Source of the DNA: Pantoea sp. 18069
Lineage (GTDB): Bacteria; Pseudomonadota; Gammaproteobacteria; Burkholderiales; Burkholderiaceae_C
Reading direction: 5' to 3'
DNA: 64,000 bases
Assembly (NCBI RefSeq): GCF_902706035.1
Contig: NZ_CACSJA010000010.1
Location: 62,001-126,000, forward strand
In this document: positions 8,188 to 19,638 of the stretch, piece after piece
How positions within the stretch are numbered: position 1 is the stretch's first letter
How the letters are laid out: each line of letters opens with the position of its first letter
Program-made: the position numbers and the translations under genes
The notes under the pieces: model-generated
Seen by the model: only the letters and a program-made list of their open reading frames with translations
Database searches by the model: none
What the model was told of the DNA's origin: nothing

Positions 8188-9903
8188 ATGCACCAGCCCC
8201 ATGCCCAACCGCGGCCATCGATCTACTACCCCTACCAGGTGCATGCGCCCTGGCTGGCATCCGGGCACCCGGCCCAGCCGCGCCATGCGGTGGTCATCGC
8301 GGGCGCCGGCCCGGTCGGCCTGACGGCCGCGCTCGAGCTCGCGCGCCAGGGCGTGGCCTGCGTGGTGCTGGAGTCCGAGCTGCAGGTCAGCGAAGGCAGC
8401 CGGGCGATCGTGTTCACGCGCCGTTCCATGGAAATCCTGCAGCAGGTCGGCGTGTCCAGGCGCGTCAGCGACAACGGTCTGCCCTGGCGTTTCGGCAACT
8501 CGTTCTACCGCGGCCAGCGCGTCTACCGCATGGAAGCGCCGCATGACGAGGACGACCGCTTCTTCCCGATGATCAACCTGCAGCAGCAATACCTCGAGGA
8601 GTACCTGATCGACGCCGCGCTGGCCCATCCGCTGATCGATTTTCGCTGGGGCAACCGCGTTGCCGAAGTCGTGCAGGAAGAGGGCTTTGCGCGCCTGCAG
8701 GTCGATACGCCCGAAGGCATCTATGCGCTCGAAGCCGGCTGGCTGGTGGCCTGCGACGGTGCGCGTTCGGGCATACGCTCGGCCATGGGATTGCAGATGG
8801 AAGGCGCGTCGTACGAAGGCCGTTTCGTGATCGCCGACATCCGCATCGACTTGCCGCTGCCAACCGAGCGCCTGGCCTATTTCGACCCTGAGTGGAACCC
8901 GGGCAACACCATTCTCATGCACCGCGAGCCGCACGGCATCTGGCGCGTCGACTACCAGTTGCCGCTGGACGAAGATCCGCAGGAGGCGCTGCGGCCCGAG
9001 TCGCTCAAGGCACGCATCGACGCCCAGCTTGAAATGATAGGTTGCGGCGGACTGCCCTGGCGCATGGACTGGAGCTCGGTCTATTCGGCGCGCGCGCTGA
9101 CGCTGCCCGACTATGTGCATGGCAGCGTGGTCTTTTGCGGCGATGCGGCCCATATGCTGCCGATCTTCGGCGTGCGCGGCGCCAACACCGGCTTCCAGGA
9201 CGCGCAGGCGCTGGCCTGGCGGCTGGCGCTGGTGGCGCGCGGCGTCGCGCCCCGGGCGCTGCTCGCCACCTACAGCAGCGAGCGCGTGGGCGCGGCGCGC
9301 GAAATCGTCGAGGAGGCCGGCAAGAGCACGCGCTTCATGGCGCCGCCCACGCGCGGCTACCGGCTGCTGCGCGACGCCGTGCTGTCACTGTCGTTGAGCG
9401 AGCCGTTTGTCGGACCGCTCTACCACTGGCGCACATCGCGCCCGCATGCCTATGCGCAGTCGCCGCTCAACAGTGCGGCAGACGATAATGCGCTGTTCGA
9501 GGCCGGGCCCGGACACGGCGCGCCGCCGCAGAACGTGCGCCTGGGGGAAGGCAACTATCTGCTCGACCATGTAGGCGGCCATTTCGATCTGCTGTATTTC
9601 ACCGATGGCGCGGCCATCCCGCTGGAGTTGCAGGCCACGGCCCAGGCCGCGCGGGCGTGCGGCGTGCCGCTGCGCATCGTTGCCGTAAGCAGCGGCAATG
9701 TGACGGTCGCGGGCGCCGACCTGGTTTTGCATGACGGCGCAGGCCGCTGCCGCGCGCGCTACGGCGTGCCGGCCCCGGGCGCGGCCTATCTGCTGCGCCC
9801 CGACCAGCATGTCTGCGCGCGCTGGCTCGCGCTTGACGCCGCCCAGCTGCAGTCGGCGCTCGACTGCGCGCTGGCCATTTCTGCCCCTATTGAAAGCCGC
9901 TGA
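8188..9903 (+). CDS. FAD-dependent aromatic monooxygenase (MhpA/PheA type)
   Basis: This 571-residue flavoprotein belongs to the class A aromatic hydroxylases. It has an N-terminal FAD fold near residue 33 (VIAGAGPVGLTAALELARQG), a central DG motif (LVACDGARSGIR) and the second FAD motif around residue 317 (GDAAHMLPIFGVRGANTGF), with a C-terminal thioredoxin-like domain as in phenol hydroxylase and MhpA. It would insert one oxygen atom from O2 into a phenolic substrate using NAD(P)H; the substrate is unknown. AGGAG precedes the ATG at 8188, which rules out a longer upstream frame. Its stop overlaps the next start (TGATG), so the two are translationally coupled. Confidence 0.8.
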   Translation: MHQPHAQPRPSIYYPYQVHAPWLASGHPAQPRHAVVIAGAGPVGLTAALELARQGVACVVLESELQVSEGSRAIVFTRRSMEILQQVGVSRRVSDNGLPWRFGNSFYRGQRVYRMEAPHDEDDRFFPMINLQQQYLEEYLIDAALAHPLIDFRWGNRVAEVVQEEGFARLQVDTPEGIYALEAGWLVACDGARSGIRSAMGLQMEGASYEGRFVIADIRIDLPLPTERLAYFDPEWNPGNTILMHREPHGIWRVDYQLPLDEDPQEALRPESLKARIDAQLEMIGCGGLPWRMDWSSVYSARALTLPDYVHGSVVFCGDAAHMLPIFGVRGANTGFQDAQALAWRLALVARGVAPRALLATYSSERVGAAREIVEEAGKSTRFMAPPTRGYRLLRDAVLSLSLSEPFVGPLYHWRTSRPHAYAQSPLNSAADDNALFEAGPGHGAPPQNVRLGEGNYLLDHVGGHFDLLYFTDGAAIPLELQATAQAARACGVPLRIVAVSSGNVTVAGADLVLHDGAGRCRARYGVPAPGAAYLLRPDQHVCARWLALDAAQLQSALDCALAISAPIESR

Positions 9904-10118
9904 TGCCTCACACTCTGAACTCCCAACCGGCGGCTGCGCCCGCACTCGATATCGCCGGCCTCGAGTCGGTCTACGAAACCCTGGCCTCGGCCGTGGACGC
10001 CGTCGGGCGTGATAAAAGCGAGCTGTTCCTCGCCAAGCTGGCGCTGCTGTGCGCGCAGCGTATCGGCGACGCGCAGGTCATGGCCACGCTGGTGGCGAAC
10101 GCGCAGAAAGACCTCTGA
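9903..10118 (+). CDS. DUF2783-type small protein coupled to the monooxygenase
   Basis: This 71-residue, mostly helical acidic protein (core [20 protein letters not shown]) resembles the DUF2783 family. From memory, that family is found next to FAD-dependent hydroxylases of this type; its function is undescribed. It overlaps the monooxygenase stop by one base, which implies a fixed stoichiometry. It has no cofactor motif. A role as a chaperone or a small subunit of the hydroxylase is inference. Confidence 0.6.
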   Translation: MPHTLNSQPAAAPALDIAGLESVYETLASAVDAVGRDKSELFLAKLALLCAQRIGDAQVMATLVANAQKDL

Positions 10119-10219
10119 GCGTTTACCCTGGGCGCAGCAGGGCGCGCAAGACCCTGCTGCAGCAAAGCTACCTGTGCAAAAGTACACTGGCAGGTTCCAG
10201 TCCCCACGATCGCACCGCC

Positions 10220-12733
<2,514 letters not shown>

Positions 12734-12738
12734 GCGCG

Positions 12739-12760
12739 CCGAGGCCGGTGCCGGCCTCGG
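12739..12760. terminator. Palindrome between convergent ygiQ and CoA-transferase
   Basis: The arms CCGAGGCCGG and CCGGCCTCGG form a very stable stem just after the ygiQ stop and just before the stop of the minus-strand CaiB-like gene. Neither side has a T-run, so it may act as an RNA 3' end stabiliser or a weak bidirectional terminator. Confidence 0.5.
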
Positions 12761-12767
12761 ATCGACA

Positions 12768-13679
12768 TCAGGCCGGAATCACGTGCAGCGGAATATCCTG
12801 CTGCACCGCCATCTCGCGCAGATGGGCCACTGAACGTTCGCCGACAAAGCGGGTGATCGCCTCATGCGTCGTGGCTTCGCGCATCGTCGCCACGTCGCCG
12901 CGCGCGGGCAGGCCCGCGGCCGCGCACAGCCGTGCGGCGAAATGCGGCTCGAGCGCGGCGATCGCGACCATGCCGTCCTGGCAGCGGTAGGTGCGGTAGC
13001 CCGCATGCGCGCCGCCGACATCGCCCTGGGGCGCGGACAGGCCCCAGTGCAGCGGCTGGGCCAGCCATTGCGCGGCTTCGAACAGGCCGATGTCCAGCAG
13101 CGCGCCCGCGCCCGAGCGCAGCCTGTGCATCTGCGTCTGCAAGACGGCTTCGCTGGCCATCAGCGCACCGGTCATGTCGGCCATCAGCGACGCCGGCATC
13201 TGCCCGGTGTGCAGCAGCCCGGCTTCGGCCTGGTAGGTGATGTCATGGCCGGGGGTGTCGGCGCCGTCGCCGGTCGCACCAAAAATGCGCACCATCGACA
13301 GCTGCGGATAGCGCTTTTGCAGCGTGTCCCAGTCGAGCCCCAGCTTGTGCAGGGCCGCGGGCCGAAACGAGGTCAACAGAACATCGGCGCGCGCGAGTTC
13401 GGCGTGCAGCTGTGCCTGGCCTTCGGGCGACTTGAGATCGGCCTGCAGGCGTTGCACGCCTGTGTGCAGATCGTTGTAGGCATTGGGGCAGTAGGTGTGC
13501 AGCGGGTCGGCGCTTTCGGCGCCGGCTGCGGCCAGGGGTTCGAGCTTGGTGCATTGCGCGCCCATTGCCGCGCAGCGGCGCAGCGCGGCCGGGCCGGGCA
13601 GGTTCAATGCCAGGCTCAGAATGCGCACGCTGCGCAGCGGTTGCAGGGGCAGGGCCGACCAGGAAGAGGGAGTTTGCAT
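12768..13679 (-). CDS. CaiB/BaiF (family III) CoA-transferase-like, short
   Basis: This 303-residue member of the formyl-CoA transferase/alpha-methylacyl-CoA racemase family has the catalytic aspartate as Asp146 in GHDITYQAEAG. Most family III enzymes are 380-420 residues, so this is short and lacks part of the C-terminal region, as in the racemase branch. It would shuffle CoA between acids or epimerise 2-methylacyl-CoA. The start at 13679 has GAGG eight bases upstream. It lies next to the pca regulator and could process a branched intermediate, but that link is inference. Confidence 0.65.
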   Translation of the reverse strand: MQTPSSWSALPLQPLRSVRILSLALNLPGPAALRRCAAMGAQCTKLEPLAAAGAESADPLHTYCPNAYNDLHTGVQRLQADLKSPEGQAQLHAELARADVLLTSFRPAALHKLGLDWDTLQKRYPQLSMVRIFGATGDGADTPGHDITYQAEAGLLHTGQMPASLMADMTGALMASEAVLQTQMHRLRSGAGALLDIGLFEAAQWLAQPLHWGLSAPQGDVGGAHAGYRTYRCQDGMVAIAALEPHFAARLCAAAGLPARGDVATMREATTHEAITRFVGERSVAHLREMAVQQDIPLHVIPA

Positions 13680-13828
13680 CGTCATGACCTCATAAGTGCG
13701 GCGTTCGTGGACCGCATTGGCGCCATGCCAATATGTCGGGTTCATGTCTTTATACGCAGATGCGTGGCCCCCCGCCCTCGGTGCAAGCCCTCTTGCGGCC
13801 TGGTGGCTATTGCCTGTGTTCTGTTACA

Positions 13829-14626
13829 TCAGTCGAGCGCCGCGCCCAGGCGCTGCGAAATCGCGCGCGCGGCCTGCAGCAGCGCGGGCAGCATCTGCGC
13901 CTGCATGACTTCGGCGCTGGTGCGGTTGGCCTGGCCGCTGATGTTGAGCGCGGCCACGGTCTGGCCGGCGCGGTTGGTGAGCGGCGCGGCCAGCGAGATC
14001 AGGCCTTCTTCCAGCTCCTGGTTCACCAGGCACCAGCCCTGGCTGCGCGCCTGGCGTATGCGTGCGATCAGCGCGGGCACATCGACGATGGTGTGCTGCG
14101 TGTAGCGCTCCATTTCCAGCGCCTGCAGGCGTGCTTCCAGTGCCTCGTCGGGCAGCGCTGCGAGCAGCACCCGCCCCATAGACGTCCAGCAGGCGGGCAG
14201 GCGCGAGCCCACGCCCAGGTGGGTGCGCATGATCTTGTGCGTGTGCACGCGCATCACATAGACCACGTCCAGGCCGTCGAGCACGGCGGCCGAGCACGAC
14301 TCGCGCACCTGGTCGACCAGGGCTTCCATCACCGGCTCGGCAAGGTTCCACAGCGGCATGGAGGACAGATAGGCAAAGCCCAGCTCCAGGATGCGCGGCG
14401 TGAGGCGAAACAGCCGGCCGTCGCTCTCGACATAGCCCAGCGTCTGCAGCGTCAGCAGGATGCGGCGTGCGCCCGCGCGCGTCAGGCCCGTGCGCGCCGC
14501 GACTTCGCTGAGCGTCTGCTGCGGCGCCTCGGCGCTGAACGAATGGATCACGCCCAGGCCGCGCGCAAACGATTGCACATAGCTGTCACCGGGCTTGGGG
14601 TCTTGGGTGGGGGGCTGGACGGTCAT
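13829..14626 (-). CDS. pcaR: IclR-family regulator, PcaR/PobR type
   Basis: The 265-residue IclR-family protein has an N-terminal winged HTH (about 17-80: QSFARGLGVIHSF, then TLSEVAARTGLTRAGARRIL) and a C-terminal effector domain (about 95-260). The opening SYVQSFARGL and the YVMRV/MGRVLLA segments are typical of the PcaR/PcaU/PobR group that senses beta-ketoadipate or protocatechuate. It is divergent from pcaI. The 87-base space contains repeated CGAACATTTG boxes overlapping likely promoters for both genes. The symbol is inferred from neighbourhood and family. Confidence 0.75.
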   Translation of the reverse strand: MTVQPPTQDPKPGDSYVQSFARGLGVIHSFSAEAPQQTLSEVAARTGLTRAGARRILLTLQTLGYVESDGRLFRLTPRILELGFAYLSSMPLWNLAEPVMEALVDQVRESCSAAVLDGLDVVYVMRVHTHKIMRTHLGVGSRLPACWTSMGRVLLAALPDEALEARLQALEMERYTQHTIVDVPALIARIRQARSQGWCLVNQELEEGLISLAAPLTNRAGQTVAALNISGQANRTSAEVMQAQMLPALLQAARAISQRLGAALD

Positions 14627-14638
14627 GGGTTGCCTCTC

Positions 14639-14681
14639 TATAATTCATTATACGAACATTTGTTCTTTAGGCGAACATTTG
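14639..14681. promoter_or_regulatory. pcaR-pcaI divergent control region
   Basis: Two direct copies of CGAACATTTG (14653-14662 and 14672-14681) repeat with a 19-bp period. An inverted half (TGTTC) between them makes the near-palindrome GAACATTTGTTC. A TATAAT lies at 14639-14644 on the plus strand and another (complement of 14647-14652) on the minus strand. Tandem 10-bp repeats between divergent promoters fit how PcaU/PobR-type IclR proteins bind. Binding by the adjacent regulator is inferred. Confidence 0.5.
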
Positions 14682-14713
14682 CCAGGATTTTCGATCCCCA
14701 GGAGACGCATTAC

Positions 14714-15415
14714 ATGATCAACAAGATTGCCGACTCGGTGGCCCAGGCGCTGTCCGGTGTGAAAGACGGCGCCACGGTACTGATTGGTGGCTTTGGCACG
14801 GCCGGTATTCCCAACGAGCTGATCGACGGTTTGATAGAGCAGGGCGCGCGCGACCTCACCGTGGTCAACAACAACGCCGGCAATGGCGACGAAGGCCTGG
14901 CGGCGCTGCTCAAGACCGGCCGCGTGCGCAAGATCATCTGCAGCTTCCCGCGCCAGGTCGACAGCCATGTGTTCGACGGCCTGTACCGCAGCGGCCAGCT
15001 CGAGCTCGAACTCGTGCCCCAGGGCAATCTGGCCGAGCGCCTGCGCGCCGCCGGTGCCGGCATCGGCGCCTTCTTCTGCCCCACGGCCTATGGCACCGAG
15101 CTGGCCGCGGGCAAGGAAACGCGCGAGATCAACGGCAAGCACTATGTGCTCGAGTACCCGATCCACGGCGACGTGGCGCTGATCAAGGCCGAGCAGGGCG
15201 ACCGCTGGGGCAACCTGAACTTCCGCATGTCGGCGCGCAACTTCGGCCCGGTGATGGCCATGGCCGCACGCCACACCGTGGCCACGGTGCATGACATCGT
15301 CGAGCTGGGCCAGATGGACCCCGAAAGCATCGTCACGCCCGGCATCTTTGTCAGCCAGATCGTGCGCGTCGAGCGCGTCGCGACCCAGGCCGGCGGCATC
15401 AAGAAAGCCGCCTGA
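14714..15415 (+). CDS. pcaI: 3-oxoadipate CoA-transferase subunit A
   Basis: The 233-residue alpha subunit of a family I CoA-transferase opens with MINKIADSVAQALSGVKDGA and has the glycine-rich GGFGTAGIPNELIDGL loop (about residues 28-43) that binds CoA. With the B subunit it moves CoA from succinyl-CoA to 3-oxoadipate in the beta-ketoadipate pathway. Sequence alone cannot exclude succinyl-CoA:3-ketoacid transferase (ScoA), but the PcaR-type regulator upstream and pcaF downstream favour PcaI. A CAGGAG sequence lies upstream of the ATG. Confidence 0.82.
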   Translation: MINKIADSVAQALSGVKDGATVLIGGFGTAGIPNELIDGLIEQGARDLTVVNNNAGNGDEGLAALLKTGRVRKIICSFPRQVDSHVFDGLYRSGQLELELVPQGNLAERLRAAGAGIGAFFCPTAYGTELAAGKETREINGKHYVLEYPIHGDVALIKAEQGDRWGNLNFRMSARNFGPVMAMAARHTVATVHDIVELGQMDPESIVTPGIFVSQIVRVERVATQAGGIKKAA

Positions 15416-15441
15416 GCGGCGTGCGACAAGGAAAGAAGAAC

Positions 15442-16086
15442 ATGAGCAGCTATCAAAAACGCAGCAAAGACGAGCTTGCCAAGCGCGTGGCCGAAGACAT
15501 CCATGACGGCGCCTATGTGAACCTGGGCATTGGCCAGCCTACGCTGGTCGCCAACCACATTCCCGCGGGCCGCGAAGTCATCCTGCAAAGCGAGAACGGC
15601 ATCCTGGGCATGGGCCCGGCGCCGGCCGCGGGTCAGGAAGACTACGACCTGATCAACGCCGGCAAGCAGCCCGTGACGCTGCTGCCCGGCGGTGCCTACT
15701 TCCACCATGCCGACAGCTTCGCGATGATGCGCGGCGGCCATCTCGACATCTGCGTGCTCGGCGCGTTCCAGGTCTCGGCCACGGGCGACCTCGCGAACTG
15801 GAGCACGGGCGAACCCGGCGCGATTCCCGCCGTGGGCGGCGCGATGGACCTGGCGATCGGCGCCAAGCAGACCTGGCTGATGATGGACCTGCTGACCAAG
15901 AAGGGCGAAAGCAAGATCGTCCCGCAGTGCACCTACCCGCTCACGGGCATTGGCTGCGTCAAGCGCATCTACACCGACCTGGCGACGCTCGAATGCACGC
16001 CCGACGGCCTCAAGCTGGTCGATATGGTGCCCGGCCTGACCCATGCCGAGCTCGAGCAACTCGTAGGCCTGCCCATCCAGGCTTGA
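15442..16086 (+). CDS. pcaJ: 3-oxoadipate CoA-transferase subunit B
   Basis: The 214-residue beta subunit carries the catalytic glutamate as Glu51 in SENGILGMGP, which forms the glutamyl-CoA thioester intermediate. The NLGIGQPTLVANHIP stretch (about 27-41) is the CoA-binding loop. It starts 26 bases after pcaI with AAGGAAAGA before the ATG. The earlier in-frame GTG at 15421 is less likely because it would place the start inside the ribosome-binding region. Confidence 0.85.
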   Translation: MSSYQKRSKDELAKRVAEDIHDGAYVNLGIGQPTLVANHIPAGREVILQSENGILGMGPAPAAGQEDYDLINAGKQPVTLLPGGAYFHHADSFAMMRGGHLDICVLGAFQVSATGDLANWSTGEPGAIPAVGGAMDLAIGAKQTWLMMDLLTKKGESKIVPQCTYPLTGIGCVKRIYTDLATLECTPDGLKLVDMVPGLTHAELEQLVGLPIQA

Positions 16087-16181
16087 TGTCGTGCCGCCCC
16101 CATCCGCAGCCGCCTGCCAAGAGCGGCCTGTGCGGCGGTACAACCCCTTTTTTCTTTGATTCGACCCATTCAGGAGACACC

Positions 16182-17384
16182 ATGAACCAGGCCTTTATTT
16201 GCGATGCAATCCGCACGCCCTTCGGACGCTACGGCGGCGCATTGTCTAGCCTGCGCGCCGACGATCTGGGCGCGCTGCCGATCAAGGCGCTGATGGAGCG
16301 CAATCCCGGTGTGGATTGGGCCGCCGTGGGCGACGTGCTCTATGGCTGCGCCAACCAGGCCGGTGAGGACAACCGCAACGTGGCACGCATGTCGGGCCTG
16401 CTCGCGGGCCTGCCGCTGGAAGTGCCGGGCGCGACCATCAACCGCCTGTGCGGCTCGGGCCTGGACGCGGTCGGCAGCGCAGCGCGTGCGATCAAGTCGG
16501 GCGAAACCGGCCTGATGATCGCCGGCGGCGTCGAAAGCATGAGCCGTGCGCCTTTCGTCATGCCCAAGGCCGAAAGCGCGTTCAGCCGCAACAACGCCGT
16601 GTATGACACGACCATAGGCTGGCGCTTCGTCAACAAGCTCATGAAGGCGCAGTACGGCGTGGACTCCATGCCCGAAACCGCGGAAAACGTCGCCGACGAC
16701 TTCAAGATCGAGCGCGAAGCCCAGGACCGCATGGCCCTGGCCAGCCAGATCAACGCCGCCGCAGCGATCGCCGCCGGTCACCTGGCGCGCGAAATCGTGC
16801 CGGTGTCGATTGCCCAGAAAAAGGGTGACGCGATCATCGTGAGCCAGGACGAGCACCCGCGCGCGACGACCATCGAAGCGCTGGCCAGGCTCAAGGGCGT
16901 GGTGCGTGCCGACGGCACCGTCACCGCGGGCAATGCCTCGGGCGTCAACGACGGCGCCTGCGCGCTGCTGCTCGCCGACGAAGCCAACGCCGCCAAGTAC
17001 GGCCTGACGCCGCGTGCCCGCGTGGTCGGCATGGCCACGGCCGGCGTCGCGCCGCGCATCATGGGCTTCGGTCCCACGCCCGCGACGCTCAAGGTGCTGG
17101 CCCAGACCGGCCTGACGCTCGATCAGATGGACGTGATCGAACTCAACGAAGCCTTTGCGGCGCAAGGCCTGGCCGTGCTGCGCGCATTGGGTCTCAAGGA
17201 CGACGATGCGCGCGTGAACGCCTGGGGCGGCGCGATCGCCCTGGGCCACCCGCTGGGCGCCAGCGGCGCGCGACTGGCCACGACGGCCGTCAACCGCCTG
17301 CACGCCACCGGCGGCCGCTACGCACTGTGCACGATGTGCATAGGCGTGGGCCAGGGCATCGCGGTGATCATCGAACGCGTCTGA
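16182..17384 (+). CDS. pcaF: 3-oxoadipyl-CoA thiolase
   Basis: The 400-residue thiolase opens with [20 protein letters not shown] and has [19 protein letters not shown], both characteristic of the PcaF/PaaJ branch. The nucleophile is Cys90 (INRLCGSG). The general base histidine is in [12 protein letters not shown] and the second cysteine in [12 protein letters not shown]. It cleaves 3-oxoadipyl-CoA with CoA to succinyl-CoA and acetyl-CoA. CAGGAG precedes the ATG by six bases. It completes pcaIJF. Confidence 0.92.
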   Translation: MNQAFICDAIRTPFGRYGGALSSLRADDLGALPIKALMERNPGVDWAAVGDVLYGCANQAGEDNRNVARMSGLLAGLPLEVPGATINRLCGSGLDAVGSAARAIKSGETGLMIAGGVESMSRAPFVMPKAESAFSRNNAVYDTTIGWRFVNKLMKAQYGVDSMPETAENVADDFKIEREAQDRMALASQINAAAAIAAGHLAREIVPVSIAQKKGDAIIVSQDEHPRATTIEALARLKGVVRADGTVTAGNASGVNDGACALLLADEANAAKYGLTPRARVVGMATAGVAPRIMGFGPTPATLKVLAQTGLTLDQMDVIELNEAFAAQGLAVLRALGLKDDDARVNAWGGAIALGHPLGASGARLATTAVNRLHATGGRYALCTMCIGVGQGIAVIIERV

Positions 17385-17589
17385 TACCGGCACCGCGACA
17401 GCGGCCTGCGCTTGCATTCGCTTTCATTCTGCGCGCGCAGGCTGGAACTCGCGGCGCGCAGATGCCATCCAATCGGAATCCCGCCTGGTCCTTCAAGAGG
17501 TCAGGCGGGTGCGCACACAGCGCGCATGCCACGCTGAAGACGCTGGCCCAGGTGGTGCCTGGGCAGCGCGTCTTTCTTTCGGAGTTTTC

Positions 17590-18324
17590 ATGAATACTGC
17601 ACCCCAGAACACCCGCCCTGACGGCGCGCGCGAACGCGTGCTGATCACCGGCGGCGCCAGCGGCATAGGCGCGGCGATTGCCCAGCGCTGCCGCGCCGAA
17701 GGTTTCGAGCCCGTGGTCATCGACCGCCTGGGCGACGGCATCCGTGCCGACCTGTCCGATGCGGCCGACACCGAGCGCGCGCTGCGCGAAGCCCTGGCCG
17801 GCGGCCCTATCACGCGCCTCGTGAACAACGTGGGTATCGTGGTGCCCGCCGATGCCGAGCACCAGACGCTGGCCGAGTTCGACCTCGCTGTTTCGCTGAA
17901 CCTGCGCTGCGCGTTCCAGTGCATGCAGGCGCTGCTGCCGGGCATGAAGGAAGCGGGCTTTGGCCGCATCGTCAACATGTCCTCGCGCGCCGCGCTGGGC
18001 AAGGAATTGCGCACCGCCTACTCGGCGACCAAGGCCGGCCTGATCGGCATGACGCGCGTCTGGGCGCTCGAGCTCGGCCGCCACGGCATCACCGCCAACG
18101 CGATCGGCCCGGGCCCCATACGCACCGAGCTGTTCGACCGCGCCAACCCGCCCGATGCGCCGCGCACGCGCGCCATCGTCGAAGCGGTGCCTGTCAAGCG
18201 CATAGGCACGGCCGATGACGTGGCCCATGCCGCGAGCTACCTGCTCGACGAGCGCAGCGGCTTTGTCACCGGCCAGGTGCTGTATGTCTGCGGCGGCATG
18301 ACCGTGGGCGTGGCCGGCGTCTGA
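17590..18324 (+). CDS. SDR-family oxidoreductase
   Basis: The 244-residue short-chain dehydrogenase has the cofactor motif TGGASGIGAAIAQ (about residues 19-31), NNVG in place of NNAG, and the Ser-Tyr-Lys triad (MSSRAALG, then TAYSATKAG). It resembles FabG-like reductases that act on 3-oxoacyl groups or hydroxyacids. It follows pcaF after 205 bases, so it may be a separate unit with the Bug receptor that follows. GGAG precedes the ATG at 17590. Substrate unknown. Confidence 0.78.
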   Translation: MNTAPQNTRPDGARERVLITGGASGIGAAIAQRCRAEGFEPVVIDRLGDGIRADLSDAADTERALREALAGGPITRLVNNVGIVVPADAEHQTLAEFDLAVSLNLRCAFQCMQALLPGMKEAGFGRIVNMSSRAALGKELRTAYSATKAGLIGMTRVWALELGRHGITANAIGPGPIRTELFDRANPPDAPRTRAIVEAVPVKRIGTADDVAHAASYLLDERSGFVTGQVLYVCGGMTVGVAGV

Positions 18325-18416
18325 GTCGCACGCCATCCGACAGGCCCTACAGGCCTTGACCCTGCCTGCGGCCCATGAGGCCACAGGCGCAAACCACTAG
18401 AGAGACAGAGAAGACA

Positions 18417-19436
18417 ATGATGAAGACATTCACCCCCCGCATTGCCAAGATTTCGAGCCGCCGCGCGGCACTGGCCACCTTGGCTACCCTGGCGGTCGGC
18501 GCTGCAGCGCTGCCGACCAGCGCGCTGGCGCAGGCTGCCTACCCCAGCAAGCTGATCACCATCATCGTGCCGTTCTCGGCCGGTGGCACGACCGACATCC
18601 TGGCGCGCATCGTCGCCCAGGGCCTGACGGCCGAGCTGGGCCAATCGGTGGTGATCGACAACCGCCCCGGCGCCGGTGGCAACATCGGCGGCCTGCTGGC
18701 TTCCAAGGCGCCGGCCGACGGCTACACGCTGTTCATGGGCACCGTGGGCACGCATGCCATCAACGCGTCGCTCTACAAGAAGATGGCCTTCGACCCGGTC
18801 AAGGACTTCGCACCGCTCACGCGCGTGGCCAATGTGCCCAACCTGCTGGTCGCCAACCCCAACCAGCCCTACAAGAGCGTCAAGGAGCTGATCGCCTACG
18901 CCAAGGCCAATCCGGGCCGGGTGAACTACGGTTCGTCGGGCAGCGGCAGCTCCATCCACCTGTCGGGCGAGCTGTTCAATTCGATGGCCAAGGTCGACAT
19001 GGTGCACGTGCCCTACAAGGGCAGCGCGCCGGCCGTGACCGACCTGCTGGGCAACCAGATCGGCATCATGTTCGACAACATGCCGTCTGCCATCCAGCAT
19101 GTGCGCTCGGGCAAGCTGGTGCCGCTGGCCGTGACCACCGCCAAGCGCTCGCCCGAACTGCCGAATGTGCCGACCATCGCCGAAGCCGGCGTTCCCGGCT
19201 ATGAAGCGACCTCGTGGTTCGGCATGCTGGCGCCAGCCGCCACGCCCGCACCCGTCATCGCCAAGCTCAACGCCGCGCTGGTCAAGGTGCTGGCCCAGCC
19301 CGACACCAAGAAGAAGATCAACGACCAGGGCGCCGAAGCCTACAGCGAAACGCCTGCCGAATTCGCGGCCTTCATCCAGAAGGAAAGCGTCAAGTGGGGC
19401 AAGGTCGTGCGCGAGTCGGGTGCGATCGCGGATTAA
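18417..19436 (+). CDS. Bug/TctC-family periplasmic solute receptor
   Basis: The 339-residue protein has a basic N-terminus with an Arg-Arg pair (ISSRRAALATLATLAVG) and a likely signal cleavage after ALAQA, then the Bug core YPSKLITIIVPFSAGGTTDI with two Venus-flytrap lobes. Bug receptors bind small carboxylates, aromatic acids or amides and normally feed a TctAB membrane pair; none is present here. In its position behind pcaIJF and the SDR gene it probably captures an aromatic acid or degradation intermediate. Either of the two adjacent ATGs (18417, 18420) could be used. Confidence 0.85.
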   Translation: MMKTFTPRIAKISSRRAALATLATLAVGAAALPTSALAQAAYPSKLITIIVPFSAGGTTDILARIVAQGLTAELGQSVVIDNRPGAGGNIGGLLASKAPADGYTLFMGTVGTHAINASLYKKMAFDPVKDFAPLTRVANVPNLLVANPNQPYKSVKELIAYAKANPGRVNYGSSGSGSSIHLSGELFNSMAKVDMVHVPYKGSAPAVTDLLGNQIGIMFDNMPSAIQHVRSGKLVPLAVTTAKRSPELPNVPTIAEAGVPGYEATSWFGMLAPAATPAPVIAKLNAALVKVLAQPDTKKKINDQGAEAYSETPAEFAAFIQKESVKWGKVVRESGAIAD

Positions 19437-19560
19437 GCTCCCCCTGAGCCGCTTCGCGGCTTCCCCCTGAGGGGGACGGCAGCATCGCTGCGGGGCGGCC
19501 CTTGCTCGGTGTCCCCCTGCTGGGGCACGCCAGTTTCGCTAGGCCACGCCCTGTGGTTGT
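19437..19560. repeat. GC-rich extragenic repeat, copy 2
   Basis: The non-coding block holds hairpins GCCGCTTCGCGGC (about 19450), CCCCCTGAGGGGG (about 19465) and CCCCTGCTGGGG (about 19524), with a GGGGCGGCCC box between them. It follows the same plan as 4191-4335, which suggests a dispersed genomic repeat. It lies between the end of the Bug gene and the terminator at 19572. Confidence 0.55.
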
Positions 19561-19571
19561 AGTTCCCAAGA

Positions 19572-19605
19572 AAAAACCCGCAGACCGTAAGGTGTGCGGG
19601 TTTTT
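19572..19605. terminator. Bidirectional rho-independent terminator
   Basis: The arms AAAAACCCGCA and TGCGGGTTTTT enclose a 12-base loop. The flanking A-run and T-run make it work in both directions. It ends the aminotransferase gene (minus) and the Bug-receptor unit (plus), which converge here. Confidence 0.85.
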
Positions 19606-19638
19606 GCATTCCAGGGGCGTGCAGCCCCCAGGACGCGA

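Noticed and set aside
14714..16086. Annotating the CoA-transferase pair as scoAB (ketone body use)
   Set aside because: Sequence alone leaves this open, but the PcaR-type regulator and the PcaF-type thiolase make pcaIJ more likely.
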